DNA of 64,000 nucleotides from Nitrosospira multiformis (GTDB lineage Bacteria > Pseudomonadota > Gammaproteobacteria > Burkholderiales > Nitrosomonadaceae): contig NZ_FOHI01000001.1 in the NCBI RefSeq assembly GCF_900111585.1, forward strand, positions 310,001 through 374,000, given 5' to 3'. Below, one piece after another: positions 39,121 through 46,683 of this stretch. Position 1 is the stretch's first letter, and every line of letters starts with the position of its first letter. Under the pieces are notes generated by a model. That model was not told the DNA's origin, ran no database searches, and saw only the letters and a list, made by a program, of their open reading frames with translations. The translations under genes were made by a program, and so were the position numbers.

Positions 39121-40013
39121 GCTGCCCCTCCATGGAGGAATTGAGCCATCTCCAGCAGATGCGCTCGTTCCGATTGCTCCGCCACCTTTGCGACAGCAAG
39201 AGCATTGTCAGGAAGTAAAGCCTCTACCTTTTCCCTGAGTATTCGCCGCATGGTTCCCGCCGGCATGGCCTCTGCTTCCACCGTGAACGCTATATGCTGA
39301 GAGCGCGCATCAGATTCCTTGCGCGGCTTGGTTGGCAGGTTGAACTCTTCTATTTGGTCAAGGTTGATCCCTATGCGCTCGAATCTCAGCTCGATGTCGT
39401 CGCTCAAGTGCCGCCTCATTTCCTGCTCAAGGCTGCGATCTATCAGGACTCCAGCCGGGTCGTAATCGCCTATATAGAAGATTTGAAGTGGCCGCCAGTC
39501 GTCCGAATCATTGTGTTGGCTTGCCGCTTCATGAACGAACGACAGGCTGGAAAACCCTCCACATGGAAAAAGGTCAACCGCCAGCTCGTTACAGTCTTTC
39601 AATAGTACGCTTGCAATCGATCTGGACTCCGCCCACACCTCGCAGCGGCAATCAGCATCAGCCCAAAGATCAGCCCGGTATAGGCCCGCCATGCGCTCTA
39701 CGAAGTCCCCAGCACCGCCGTACGTGTTCACGTAATACCCTTGCCGCGACATATCGGCAATCCAAGCGTAGGGGATGGCGCCGGAGCGCCGCAGAGCAAC
39801 GCAACGCTCCTGCACATGCCGATAGCCTCGATCACTCTTTTCCACCGGCTCCCACAAGCGGGGATCGGTCATGCGGTAAAAGACATGCCGGACTGATTGC
39901 GGATGATCCTGGCGCAAGATGTCGATAATCTGCCTGTCGAGCTGTTCAACTTGGGCCGCAGTACGTCTCACGCGTTTTATCGTGCCAGCACGATAAAATT
40001 CATTCGTGCTCAT
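39117..40013 (-). CDS. TOPRIM-domain protein resembling topoisomerase VI subunit A
   Basis: The product has 298 residues. An N-terminal wHTH-like half contains RHVFYRMTDPRLWEPVEKS, near the place of the catalytic Tyr of Spo11/Topo VI A. The TOPRIM half has the Glu in CEVWAESRSIASVL and the DxD pair in YIGDYDPAGVL. Metal-binding residues are intact, so nuclease or strand-passing chemistry is possible. Such proteins occur in phages, but no subunit B-like ATPase is present here. The role is unknown. Confidence 0.65.
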   Translation of the reverse strand: MSTNEFYRAGTIKRVRRTAAQVEQLDRQIIDILRQDHPQSVRHVFYRMTDPRLWEPVEKSDRGYRHVQERCVALRRSGAIPYAWIADMSRQGYYVNTYGGAGDFVERMAGLYRADLWADADCRCEVWAESRSIASVLLKDCNELAVDLFPCGGFSSLSFVHEAASQHNDSDDWRPLQIFYIGDYDPAGVLIDRSLEQEMRRHLSDDIELRFERIGINLDQIEEFNLPTKPRKESDARSQHIAFTVEAEAMPAGTMRRILREKVEALLPDNALAVAKVAEQSERAHLLEMAQFLHGGAA

Positions 40014-40525
40014 TATTTGCCTCCCGTCGCGGTCATTGGCTCGACTAGCTTCAGGTAGGACGGGTTCTTTCTATAGCGGGAATGGGCTGACTTTATGGTG
40101 TTAATAATGTGGACGGAAGCATAATTTATCTCCTCCTCAGCCCATTTTTTAAATGCGGGATCCCCCCACATTCTCCATACGTAGTTGGATACGCAGGAAG
40201 GATCGGTTCCCTCCTCCGGGGCATACTCGATCTCAAATTTGCTCAGGATGGGCGGGGTTTTCTTCGGTGCTTGGCGTTCGTTCCAGATCCTCAACTCAAA
40301 CCTGCCACCTTTGATTCTGGCCGTTCTGAAGTAATACAAAGGGCGGAGGTTGTCGGGCAAGTCTGAGGTATAGACAACTCGCTTCCTTGCAACGGGGAAA
40401 TGATGATCAAGCGCCAGACCAAGGGAAATTAGCTCTTCCTTAGTGCCAACGTAATCTGTGAAATGAGGTGTTGCGGAAATAACGATGAACTTGTGCGCGA
40501 ACGCGCGAGGGGATTTAGCAGCCAT
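40013..40525 (-). CDS. Hypothetical phage protein
   Basis: The product has 170 residues from the ATG at 40525, with AGGAGG upstream. It starts MAAKSPRAFAHKFIVIS and contains several aromatic-rich stretches (VSNYVWRMWGDPAFKKW). I recognise no family. It is the first gene of the overlapping block with the TOPRIM gene. Confidence 0.55.
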   Translation of the reverse strand: MAAKSPRAFAHKFIVISATPHFTDYVGTKEELISLGLALDHHFPVARKRVVYTSDLPDNLRPLYYFRTARIKGGRFELRIWNERQAPKKTPPILSKFEIEYAPEEGTDPSCVSNYVWRMWGDPAFKKWAEEEINYASVHIINTIKSAHSRYRKNPSYLKLVEPMTATGGK

Positions 40526-40776
40526 TATGGCCTCCTGATAGATACGTTGAAATTTCACCCTTGTTGAGAGGGCGGCCAGGCACTTCAACACCGCTATCAG
40601 ACGGCTGGCAGCTTCAGCCCGAAGGCTCTTTTTACACTGCCCACTACCCGGCCATAGGGAAACCAATGGACGTAAAAAATCCACGACTAACGGGCGCGGA
40701 ATATGCCGCTGATAGAGGTGTGTTGAGCACCATGCGTCAAACTTATATGGAAAGAATGGGGATGTCAAGCAGAAAG
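40526..40776. other. Unassigned 250-base stretch in element 1
   Basis: An open frame runs on each strand here, but neither has a Shine-Dalgarno sequence. The plus-strand frame (40561-40785) has the more protein-like composition (GWQLQPEGSFYTAHY). I leave it unassigned. Confidence 0.3.
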
Positions 40777-40980
40777 TCACGGTAACACCACCCCCGGTTG
40801 AGATTGCCGAGCTGCCATCCGTTTTTCCCATTCCTCGGCAGTGCGTCGGGGGATGATGACTTGATCGCCAAGTTTGATTTCGTCGGGGGCAAGATACTGC
40901 TGCTTGAGGACTTCGTAATACTCGCGGGGGCAGTGATACGCTTCGCAGAATTGCTCTATCGTGTAGGCTGCGTATCTCAT
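40777..40980 (-). CDS. Small DNA-binding/excisionase-like protein
   Basis: The product has 67 residues. YTIEQFCEAYHCPREYYEVL and RRTAEEWEKRM form a winged-helix-like pattern like excisionases of the MerR-like type. It overlaps the preceding small gene by four bases (ATGA). It may direct excision or repress the early promoter. Confidence 0.5.
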   Translation of the reverse strand: MRYAAYTIEQFCEAYHCPREYYEVLKQQYLAPDEIKLGDQVIIPRRTAEEWEKRMAARQSQPGVVLP

Positions 40981-41195
40981 TGCGCGCCTCCATTCAGAAG
41001 CGCACGAATGTCAGCAACAGGCCAGGCTAACCGGCCATTTATGCGGATAGGCCGGATAGGACCGTTCTCAAGGCAGGCCCAGGCGCGCAGGGTTTGGGAT
41101 TTTCTGTTCAGGTGATGCGCGGCGGCATCGGTGGGAACTGTGACGCGGGTTTCGTGCTCCAGCGGGATGAAGTGCTGATTTGCTGCTGTTTGCAT
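40977..41195 (-). CDS. AlpA/excisionase-like HTH protein
   Basis: The product has 72 residues. RVTVPTDAAAHHLNRKSQTLRAW followed by GRLAWPVADIRALLNG is the helix-turn-helix plus wing seen in MerR-like excisionases and AlpA activators. It starts after a leader with a strong hairpin. Confidence 0.6.
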   Translation of the reverse strand: MQTAANQHFIPLEHETRVTVPTDAAAHHLNRKSQTLRAWACLENGPIRPIRINGRLAWPVADIRALLNGGAQ

Positions 41196-41236
41196 GTTGA
41201 ACCACCTTTCGCCCTTCGGCGTTGTTGAAGATGGTT
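41196..41236 (-). promoter_or_regulatory. Leader hairpin before the excisionase-like genes
   Basis: On the minus strand GAACCATCTT pairs with AAGGTGGTTC around a GC-rich inner part. The fold ends directly before the start codon and would hide its ribosome site. Confidence 0.4.
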
Positions 41237-41304
41237 CATAATTATTGTCATATTATCCGTGCTGTATACACTATTCACGATTTGATGCGAATATGCGAAA
41301 GGGA

Positions 41305-41925
41305 TTATTTTTTTTGGGAAAAGTATTTCCTTAGCCCCTTGTATCTATGCTTTCCTCCTAAGAATTCTTCCTGATTTTCATCTATCATCGTAACAAGTGC
41401 GCGTGCTTTGGTTTTTTCTACGTCATGATTTCCTTTTTCTAATACGGCATTTAATGCGGAATCGAGACTTGGATGATCTTCGGCTATTTCCCAAACAGCG
41501 TTCCATATCTTTAAACCAGTCTGCCAATCACGACGAGCCGCTACCGCTCGTTTTCCAGATTGCGGAAGCTTCTTGGAAGAGAATACTTCATCAAGAGATA
41601 CCGGTCCGTCCGGCTGTAAGAACTCGCTAAATCTCTTATTAAAATCAAGCGCCAACCAAGTTGGCAGTGGCATATTTTCCTCACCGCAGTAACGAATTGC
41701 ATGCAGTAAGGCTAAAGTGTCGCCCTTTTCATATCTCTTTTTAAAGACATCCAGTTGATCATGCACCTTGACAATGGATAAACATTTTATATGTCCCGGT
41801 ATGTGGCCAAAGCGCATTCCCGTTCTAAGAGCCAAGGCCGCTTTGGCCCATGCAGATTCCACTTTGTCCAAGTCTTTTTCATGCTCATTGAAATAAGTTT
41901 CCGCTAAAAAGAAAGGTTCGGTCAT
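41305..41925 (-). CDS. Hypothetical integrase-associated protein
   Basis: The product has 206 residues, is mostly helical and lacks a known motif (LALRTGMRFGHIPGHIK, TWLALDFNKRFSEFLQ). It overlaps the integrase stop by four bases, so the two are cotranslated. Related elements often carry a short gene in this place, but I cannot name a function. Confidence 0.6.
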   Translation of the reverse strand: MTEPFFLAETYFNEHEKDLDKVESAWAKAALALRTGMRFGHIPGHIKCLSIVKVHDQLDVFKKRYEKGDTLALLHAIRYCGEENMPLPTWLALDFNKRFSEFLQPDGPVSLDEVFSSKKLPQSGKRAVAARRDWQTGLKIWNAVWEIAEDHPSLDSALNAVLEKGNHDVEKTKARALVTMIDENQEEFLGGKHRYKGLRKYFSQKK

Positions 41926-43229
41926 CTTTCCACCACCCGTAAGCCGGGTTTCTCCGCTATAAATTCAATTCCCGCTTGTTCCAGGATCCATGCCTCGATC
42001 TTCACGTGCCACATTCTCAGCAGGTCGAGTGGCCGTCGAATATAGTTTTGCTCCCGTACGCCTTGCGGTTTGTGTCCCTGTATCTGTGCTGCAATTCCTG
42101 ATGGCATCTCGATCCATTCACAGAGACTTGCAAAGCTGCGCCTGAGCCCGTGTAAAGTCATTTCAAGCCCTGCCACTGCACAGGCTTTATTATGCGCTAT
42201 GCGCGGATCTACAAGCCTTCCAGACGCTGCCGTAGGGCTGCTGAATACCCAACCATTCCGGCGAGGTAAAACGCTCAGCAAGAGCCTTACGTAAGGCGTG
42301 AGAGGGATAATGCGCGTACCTTCTACCTTGTCGCGTATGGTCAGGCTGTTCCACTGAAAATCCACCTCTTCCCATCGAAGGGTGGCCAGTTCATTCCGTC
42401 TTGCGCCGGTCAATAACAGGGCTTGCAGGTATGCGCTGGTGACAGGGTTGCCGATCTGCTTTACCGCTGAAAACCATAGGGCCAATTGCTCACGCTGTAG
42501 AGCGTCATTCTTCACTGAGGGCTTGCCCAGGCTTTCGCGTGCCTTCCTGCTTCGCGCAGGGTTTTCAGATACGATTTCTTTATACGCGGGATGATTCTGG
42601 CACCAGAAAATAAAAGCCTTGAGAAGACGCAAGGTATTCCGGGCTCGGGTTGGTCTTCGCTCGGATTCTGTCTTTGCCCATCTATCGATCATTTCGGATC
42701 GAAGGTCAGCCAGCCGAACTGCTGCGAATGGACGGAGGATTCCGGGCTCGGTAAATTTTTTATTGCTGCGGGTCCTGGGTGCACCGCCGGCCTGCATCGC
42801 CCGTATATGGTCATGTAGATGAGCTTTGCCCCAATGCGGCTTTCGCTCTGCGATGTATTCCTCCCAGGCATCACCTACCGTGACTGATTCCTTGACGCTC
42901 TGCAATATCGCCGCAACTGCTTTTGCTTTCTTGGCGGCTTCTTTTTCGGCTTCCACTTGCCGGGGATCGTCGCCCTTGTCTATGGTGACTTTTAGCTCAC
43001 GTGCTGCCTTTTGAGCTTCCGCAATGCTCCACGCGCTCACATCACCGATAGTGACGCGCATGGATTTACCGTCAACCTTGGCCTGGAAAATGTAACTCTT
43101 CCGAACTGAGCCGGCAGTGGCGCGCACTCCCAGGCCTTGAACCTCATCACACCAGAGAAAGGCCTGCTGCTTGCCTTCAGGACAATGGAATCTTTCTATC
43201 CTGCCAGCGGTAAGTCTTGCCTTTGTCAT
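41922..43229 (-). CDS. Tyrosine-type site-specific integrase
   Basis: The product has 435 residues. It has an N-terminal arm-binding domain of the DUF4102 type (FLWCDEVQGLGVRATAGS) and a core-binding domain, and the catalytic Arg is in LLTGARRNELATLRWEEVDF. HGLRRSF (HxxR), GHKP and the nucleophile Tyr in NYIRRPL complete the active site. It lies 155 bases from attR and targets the tRNA 3' end. All catalytic residues are intact. Confidence 0.93.
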   Translation of the reverse strand: MTKARLTAGRIERFHCPEGKQQAFLWCDEVQGLGVRATAGSVRKSYIFQAKVDGKSMRVTIGDVSAWSIAEAQKAARELKVTIDKGDDPRQVEAEKEAAKKAKAVAAILQSVKESVTVGDAWEEYIAERKPHWGKAHLHDHIRAMQAGGAPRTRSNKKFTEPGILRPFAAVRLADLRSEMIDRWAKTESERRPTRARNTLRLLKAFIFWCQNHPAYKEIVSENPARSRKARESLGKPSVKNDALQREQLALWFSAVKQIGNPVTSAYLQALLLTGARRNELATLRWEEVDFQWNSLTIRDKVEGTRIIPLTPYVRLLLSVLPRRNGWVFSSPTAASGRLVDPRIAHNKACAVAGLEMTLHGLRRSFASLCEWIEMPSGIAAQIQGHKPQGVREQNYIRRPLDLLRMWHVKIEAWILEQAGIEFIAEKPGLRVVER

Positions 43230-43235
43230 AAAATA

Positions 43236-43253
43236 TGTAACCGATTTGTAACC
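43236..43253 (+). repeat. Candidate integrase arm site, right end
   Basis: TGTAACCGATTTGTAACC lies just upstream of the integrase start and matches 33347-33364. Both sit inside the element, as expected for arm sites in attP. Confidence 0.5.
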
Positions 43254-43383
43254 CGGTTTTCAGTATATAGCGGAATATGGATCAACACAACGAACAGGTA
43301 AGAATGCCTTAATTCGTTGTTTTATATGAAAACTATGGGAATAGGGGAATAGGGATCAACAGTGATAAATACCGTCTCAGCGA

Positions 43384-43430
43384 GACTCATAATCCCTTGG
43401 TCGTTGGTTCGAGTCCAACCAGACCCACCA
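43384..43430 (+). repeat. attR of element 1 / attL of island 2
   Basis: Identical to 33244-33290 over 47 bases. It lacks the 5' half of the tRNA and is not a functional tRNA. Confidence 0.9.
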
Positions 43431-43737
43431 ATAAAATAAAGGCTTACGGATAAAACTGTAAGCCTTTTTCTTTTTAGGGGCACTAGTGGGGCATATTCAA
43501 CCGGTCTGCGCTAACCAGGAACCGGTAAATCCCCAAAAATTAGCCGTAGTTCCGACGAAGTTGAACAGTTAGGACCGATGGGTCGCCGCAGGTAAGTGCC
43601 CGAAGTGGACAAGCAAACATTAATATTCATTTAACTAGTAATTCATTAGCTAAAACTGACATTAGTGGTTTGCCAGTTTTGTTAGGAATTACCTTCTAAA
43701 CATAGATTCTTACTCAACACTCAATCACGACACTCAG
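43431..43737. other. Terminator and empty stretch at the left end of island 2
   Basis: The first 45 bases form a terminator (AAAGGCTTAC / GTAAGCC, then T-run). The rest holds no supported gene. Confidence 0.5.
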
Positions 43738-44218
43738 TTAAGCACTCTCATTGAGGGGGCCAAGAAGACTTATCGAAACGTCGAGGAGCTTTTTCAAGAA
43801 GCCTCAATCCTCCATGACCACAGAGCGCTCAACCGGGCACTGTTTCTACACCAGATATCATTGGAAGAATGCGGAAAGATCGAAATGCTGGGAGCATAGG
43901 CAATTAGCCTTCTCAAGGGCTTTAAGGTCGATGCCCAAAAGATCACAAAAGCACTTGCGAGTCACAGAGCCACTTGCGAGTCACAGAGCCAAGAATAACA
44001 CAAACTCCTATTTTCTCCCCGTATTTGATGCTGAACGCCAAGCTCGTGCTACATCAGACCGCCTCGCCGCCGTAAAAGTGTTTAATGATCGGTAGTCCGA
44101 CTTTCACAAGGAGTCTAACTTGGCAAAGAACTCATCCTTGTACGTGGCTAAAGCCGCTCCCCCCGCTTATGACCTTTATGTCAGCCAGGTTCAGGTCAAC
44201 CTCGATGCACTGCCCTGA
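43738..44218 (+). pseudogene. AbiV-family abortive infection protein, degenerate
   Basis: The frame reads LIEGAKKTYRNVEELFQEAS, ALNRALFLHQISLEECGK, a pattern of the AbiV family, then TAG at 43897. Coding resemblance goes on (GFKVDAQKITKALASHRAKN). A 19-bp tandem duplication at 43952-43989 shifts the frame, and another TAG is at 44093. The last part KNSSLYVAKAAPPAYDLYV ends at TGA 44216-44218. AbiV proteins block phage development in lactococci; this copy cannot make a full protein. Confidence 0.6.
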
Positions 44219-44362
44219 ATCTGGAAAGGAAGCTCCATGCCGCAACCTTATTAACGATCCATCAATCTCTAACCCTCCATTTTTGTAGTTCTGCTACAAC
44301 TGGTGCTAGTGTGACTCGCCAACTGCTAGTCGAGACAAATGGAAAATTGACTGCGTGCGGAG

Positions 44363-44459
44363 TTTGTCAGTCTGAAATACACCCCATCCTGACAAATCTG
44401 CCTGACACTTTTCCTGCCGTTTTATGTCAATCTAGAGTTCAAAATTATATTGATTGACA
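44363..44459. promoter_or_regulatory. Candidate res site of the resolvase
   Basis: Two inverted repeats of 34-35 bases lie in tandem: TTTGTCAG...CTGACAAA (44363-44396) and TGTCAAT...ATTGACA (44425-44459). TGTC/GACA ends and this size are typical of serine-resolvase subsites, and they lie directly upstream of the resolvase gene. Confidence 0.5.
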
Positions 44460-44513
44460 CTCACTCATGAAGGTCATAGACTCTACTCTGACATTTTTAG
44501 CAGGGGGAGAACC

Positions 44514-45068
44514 ATGACCAGCCAGAGAATCGGATACATTCGCGTCAGCTCATTGGACCAAAACCCGGAGCGGCAGCTCGACGGTATCAAGCTAGACAAG
44601 GTATTTACTGACAAGGCATCCGCCAGGGATACAAACAGGCCTCAGCTGCAGACTGCACTCAATCACGTGCGTGCAGGAGACACCCTCGTAGTTCATTCCA
44701 TGGACAGGCTGGCGCGTAATGTCGAGGACATGCTCAGGCTTGTGAGGGAGATGAACGATCGGGGTGTATCAGTTCAATTCATTAAGGAGAATATGAGCTT
44801 TACTGCTGGCAGCGAAGATCCTCGCTCTACGCTGATGTTTACGATGCTCAGCGCCTTTGCACAGTTTGAGCGTTCGCTGATCAAGGAACGGCAGCGGGAA
44901 GGGATAGCCCTGGCAAAGGCCAAAGGAATCTACAAGGGCAGGAGGCCGGCACTGAATGCAGAGAGGATTGCGCAACTGCGTGAGCGGGCCGCAGCAGGCG
45001 CAAACCGAACAAACCTGGCGAAGGAGTTTGGGATAAGCCGCGAAACCCTGTATCAATACATCCGATAA
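44514..45068 (+). CDS. Serine recombinase / Tn3-type resolvase
   Basis: From the ATG at 44514 (GGGGAG upstream) the product has 184 residues. IGYIRVSSLDQNPERQ carries the nucleophile Ser, DRLARNVEDM and SAFAQFERSLIKERQREG follow, and the C-terminal HTH is NLAKEFGISRETLYQYI. Such enzymes resolve transposon cointegrates or invert DNA. No Tn3 transposase is left nearby, so it may be an orphan of a lost transposon. Confidence 0.9.
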   Translation: MTSQRIGYIRVSSLDQNPERQLDGIKLDKVFTDKASARDTNRPQLQTALNHVRAGDTLVVHSMDRLARNVEDMLRLVREMNDRGVSVQFIKENMSFTAGSEDPRSTLMFTMLSAFAQFERSLIKERQREGIALAKAKGIYKGRRPALNAERIAQLRERAAAGANRTNLAKEFGISRETLYQYIR

Positions 45069-45488
45069 GAAGGAAGAACGAGGTAGTTGAGTGCCTTCGT
45101 TAAACTTGAGCAGCAAAAGTGAGCAGGGATACTATTTTTTTCGCATATTCCGGGGAGAGCTGCAGTTAGGACTTAAGGTCCTTAATACATAAGAAAAATA
45201 TTATGAAGATAATTAAAACATTTAACTTTTTTTATGGAAGTACTGCGTACGATGTTCCAATGTCATGAACCGCATCAAGATGGAGCGGCTTTCACTTCAT
45301 CCATTTCATTGGAGTCTACCTATCATGGAAAAAGAAGTAAGGAAGTTTTAACATCCATATCCATGCGGGGCCTGCTGGCCTCCTGCACCGAGGGCGGTAC
45401 GCTCGAAGCAAGGAATGACAATGTGAGCATGGCCACACAAAGTATCAGAACTTCTGTTGACGACGACGGGCTCGGCAGGTAAAGCTGC
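45069..45488. other. AT-rich spacer after the resolvase
   Basis: An 82-residue plus-strand frame (45234-45482) has neither a ribosome site nor family resemblance. I see no supported gene. Confidence 0.4.
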
Positions 45489-45703
45489 TTGGGACGCTAT
45501 TTGGCAACCTTGTTCGGGATGACTTTGTTGTCACATCAAATCCGTGGTTTTCTTGGCGCGTGGTTGGATGGAATCGCTATCACCAGTCCAGGGATTTCAG
45601 CTGGATGTGGTATGCCGACATTGTACTGGCCGCTCTTGCAGCCATCATTAACTTGCCGATTCGAGAGGCGCCAGTATCGGGCGCTACTGTTAGCACACCT
45701 TAA
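45489..45703 (+). pseudogene. MFS transporter C-terminal relic (frameshifted)
   Basis: One frame reads YLATLFGMTLLSHQIRGFLG, the next-to-last membrane segment of an MFS transporter. A shift near 45580 then gives FSWMWYADIVLAALAAIINL and PIREAPV, the last segment and tail, ending at TAA 45701. The front of the gene is missing. Confidence 0.6.
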
Positions 45704-45734
45704 CTCTATATATAAGGTAAAAGGAATCCAGGCA

Positions 45735-46184
45735 ATGGCAAGCGAACAGTATCTCGACGACTTTACTGTAGGGCAGCGATTTGGATCTCCACGTCTGGTG
45801 ATGGATGGCGACGCGATCAAGCGATTTGCAGCAGAGTTCGATCCTCAGCCTTTCCACCTCAACGAACAAGCAGCACAGGAAACCATATTTCGTGGGCTGG
45901 CTGCGAGCGGATGGCATACAGCGGCGCTGACTCACAAGCTTTTGGTTGCGAGCGAGTTCAAGCCAGCGGGCGGAATCGTTGGTGGAAGTTTGGAAATCCA
46001 ATGGCCCCGCCCAACACGTCCTGGAGACGAACTACATGTTGAAACTGAGGTGCTTGAGGTCAGGCCATCGAAGTCGCGACCCGAACAAGGCATCGTCAAG
46101 GTTCGGGTCACGACTTTTAACCAAAGAGAGGAAGTTCTCCAGACGTATGTGGGGAACCTAGTCGTACGACGCCGGCTGCCATAG
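45735..46184 (+). CDS. MaoC-like hot-dog dehydratase
   Basis: From the ATG at 45735 the product has 149 residues. FDPQPFHLNEQAAQETIFRG holds the Asp/His pair of the hydratase 2 motif, followed by GLAASGWHTAAL. The family hydrates enoyl-CoA or similar acyl thioesters. In this island it lies near lipid-modifying genes, but a specific link is inference. Confidence 0.82.
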   Translation: MASEQYLDDFTVGQRFGSPRLVMDGDAIKRFAAEFDPQPFHLNEQAAQETIFRGLAASGWHTAALTHKLLVASEFKPAGGIVGGSLEIQWPRPTRPGDELHVETEVLEVRPSKSRPEQGIVKVRVTTFNQREEVLQTYVGNLVVRRRLP

Positions 46185-46192
46185 CACGTTTC

Positions 46193-46382
46193 TCAGACAC
46201 TGCTAGCAGCCACATACGCTAGAAATGTTTGCAAGATGCTTTCAAAGCGTTTGAAGTCGGTTTCTATCTCAGGGTTCTTCATCACATCGTAGGCCATGAA
46301 TGTCGGCAGCGCCTCGTAGCCGATCCACTTGAAGTTGAGATGCATCGGCAGCAATAAATCGTCTTCACTGATCCCATCGAAA
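46193..46382 (-). pseudogene. MdaB-like NAD(P)H:quinone reductase, C-terminal relic
   Basis: The frame reads ISEDDLLLPMHLNFKWIGYE, ALPTFMAYDVMKNPEIETDF and ends at TGA 46193. It fits the C-terminus of flavodoxin-fold quinone reductases. The N-terminal flavin-binding part is missing, and it abuts a piece of an unrelated gene. Confidence 0.55.
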
Positions 46383-46419
46383 ATCCCTCGTCGGGATTGT
46401 TGAAGGCTTCTCTAGGAGG

Positions 46420-46571
46420 TCAGCTCGCCCTCGGCACGTCATCGCCCCAGCACTCGACAACGTTCAGTGTGCCGTACTCCCGGAATACCAAGGCAACCTT
46501 TGCCGCATGCTGCCGGTAGATTTCACGATTGTCGTAGGCACGGCGGCAACGAATCCATCGATGTAGTTCAT
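46420..46571 (-). pseudogene. DUF1428 protein, N-terminal relic
   Basis: An ATG after AGGAG starts MNYIDGFVAAVPT, then one frameshift, then NREIYRQHAAKVALVFREYG and VVECWGDDVP, the front half of DUF1428. A TGA at 46420 ends it. With the MdaB-like tail just downstream, this looks like a deletion scar joining two genes. Confidence 0.6.
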
Positions 46572-46683
46572 GATCGATCTCCTTTATGGTTTGAATTGAG
46601 CCGTTTGGTCAAACCCGCTCTTACTACTGTCTATCTGCGTGCGATCGATTAAACCCTATGCCCGTGAACTCGAGTGAAATGCC

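Noticed and set aside
43384-43430. A second tRNA gene
   Set aside because: Only the 3' 47 bases are present; acceptor 5' strand and D-arm are missing, so it is an att repeat.
45234-45482. 82-residue plus-strand frame
   Set aside because: No ribosome site, odd composition and no recognisable family.
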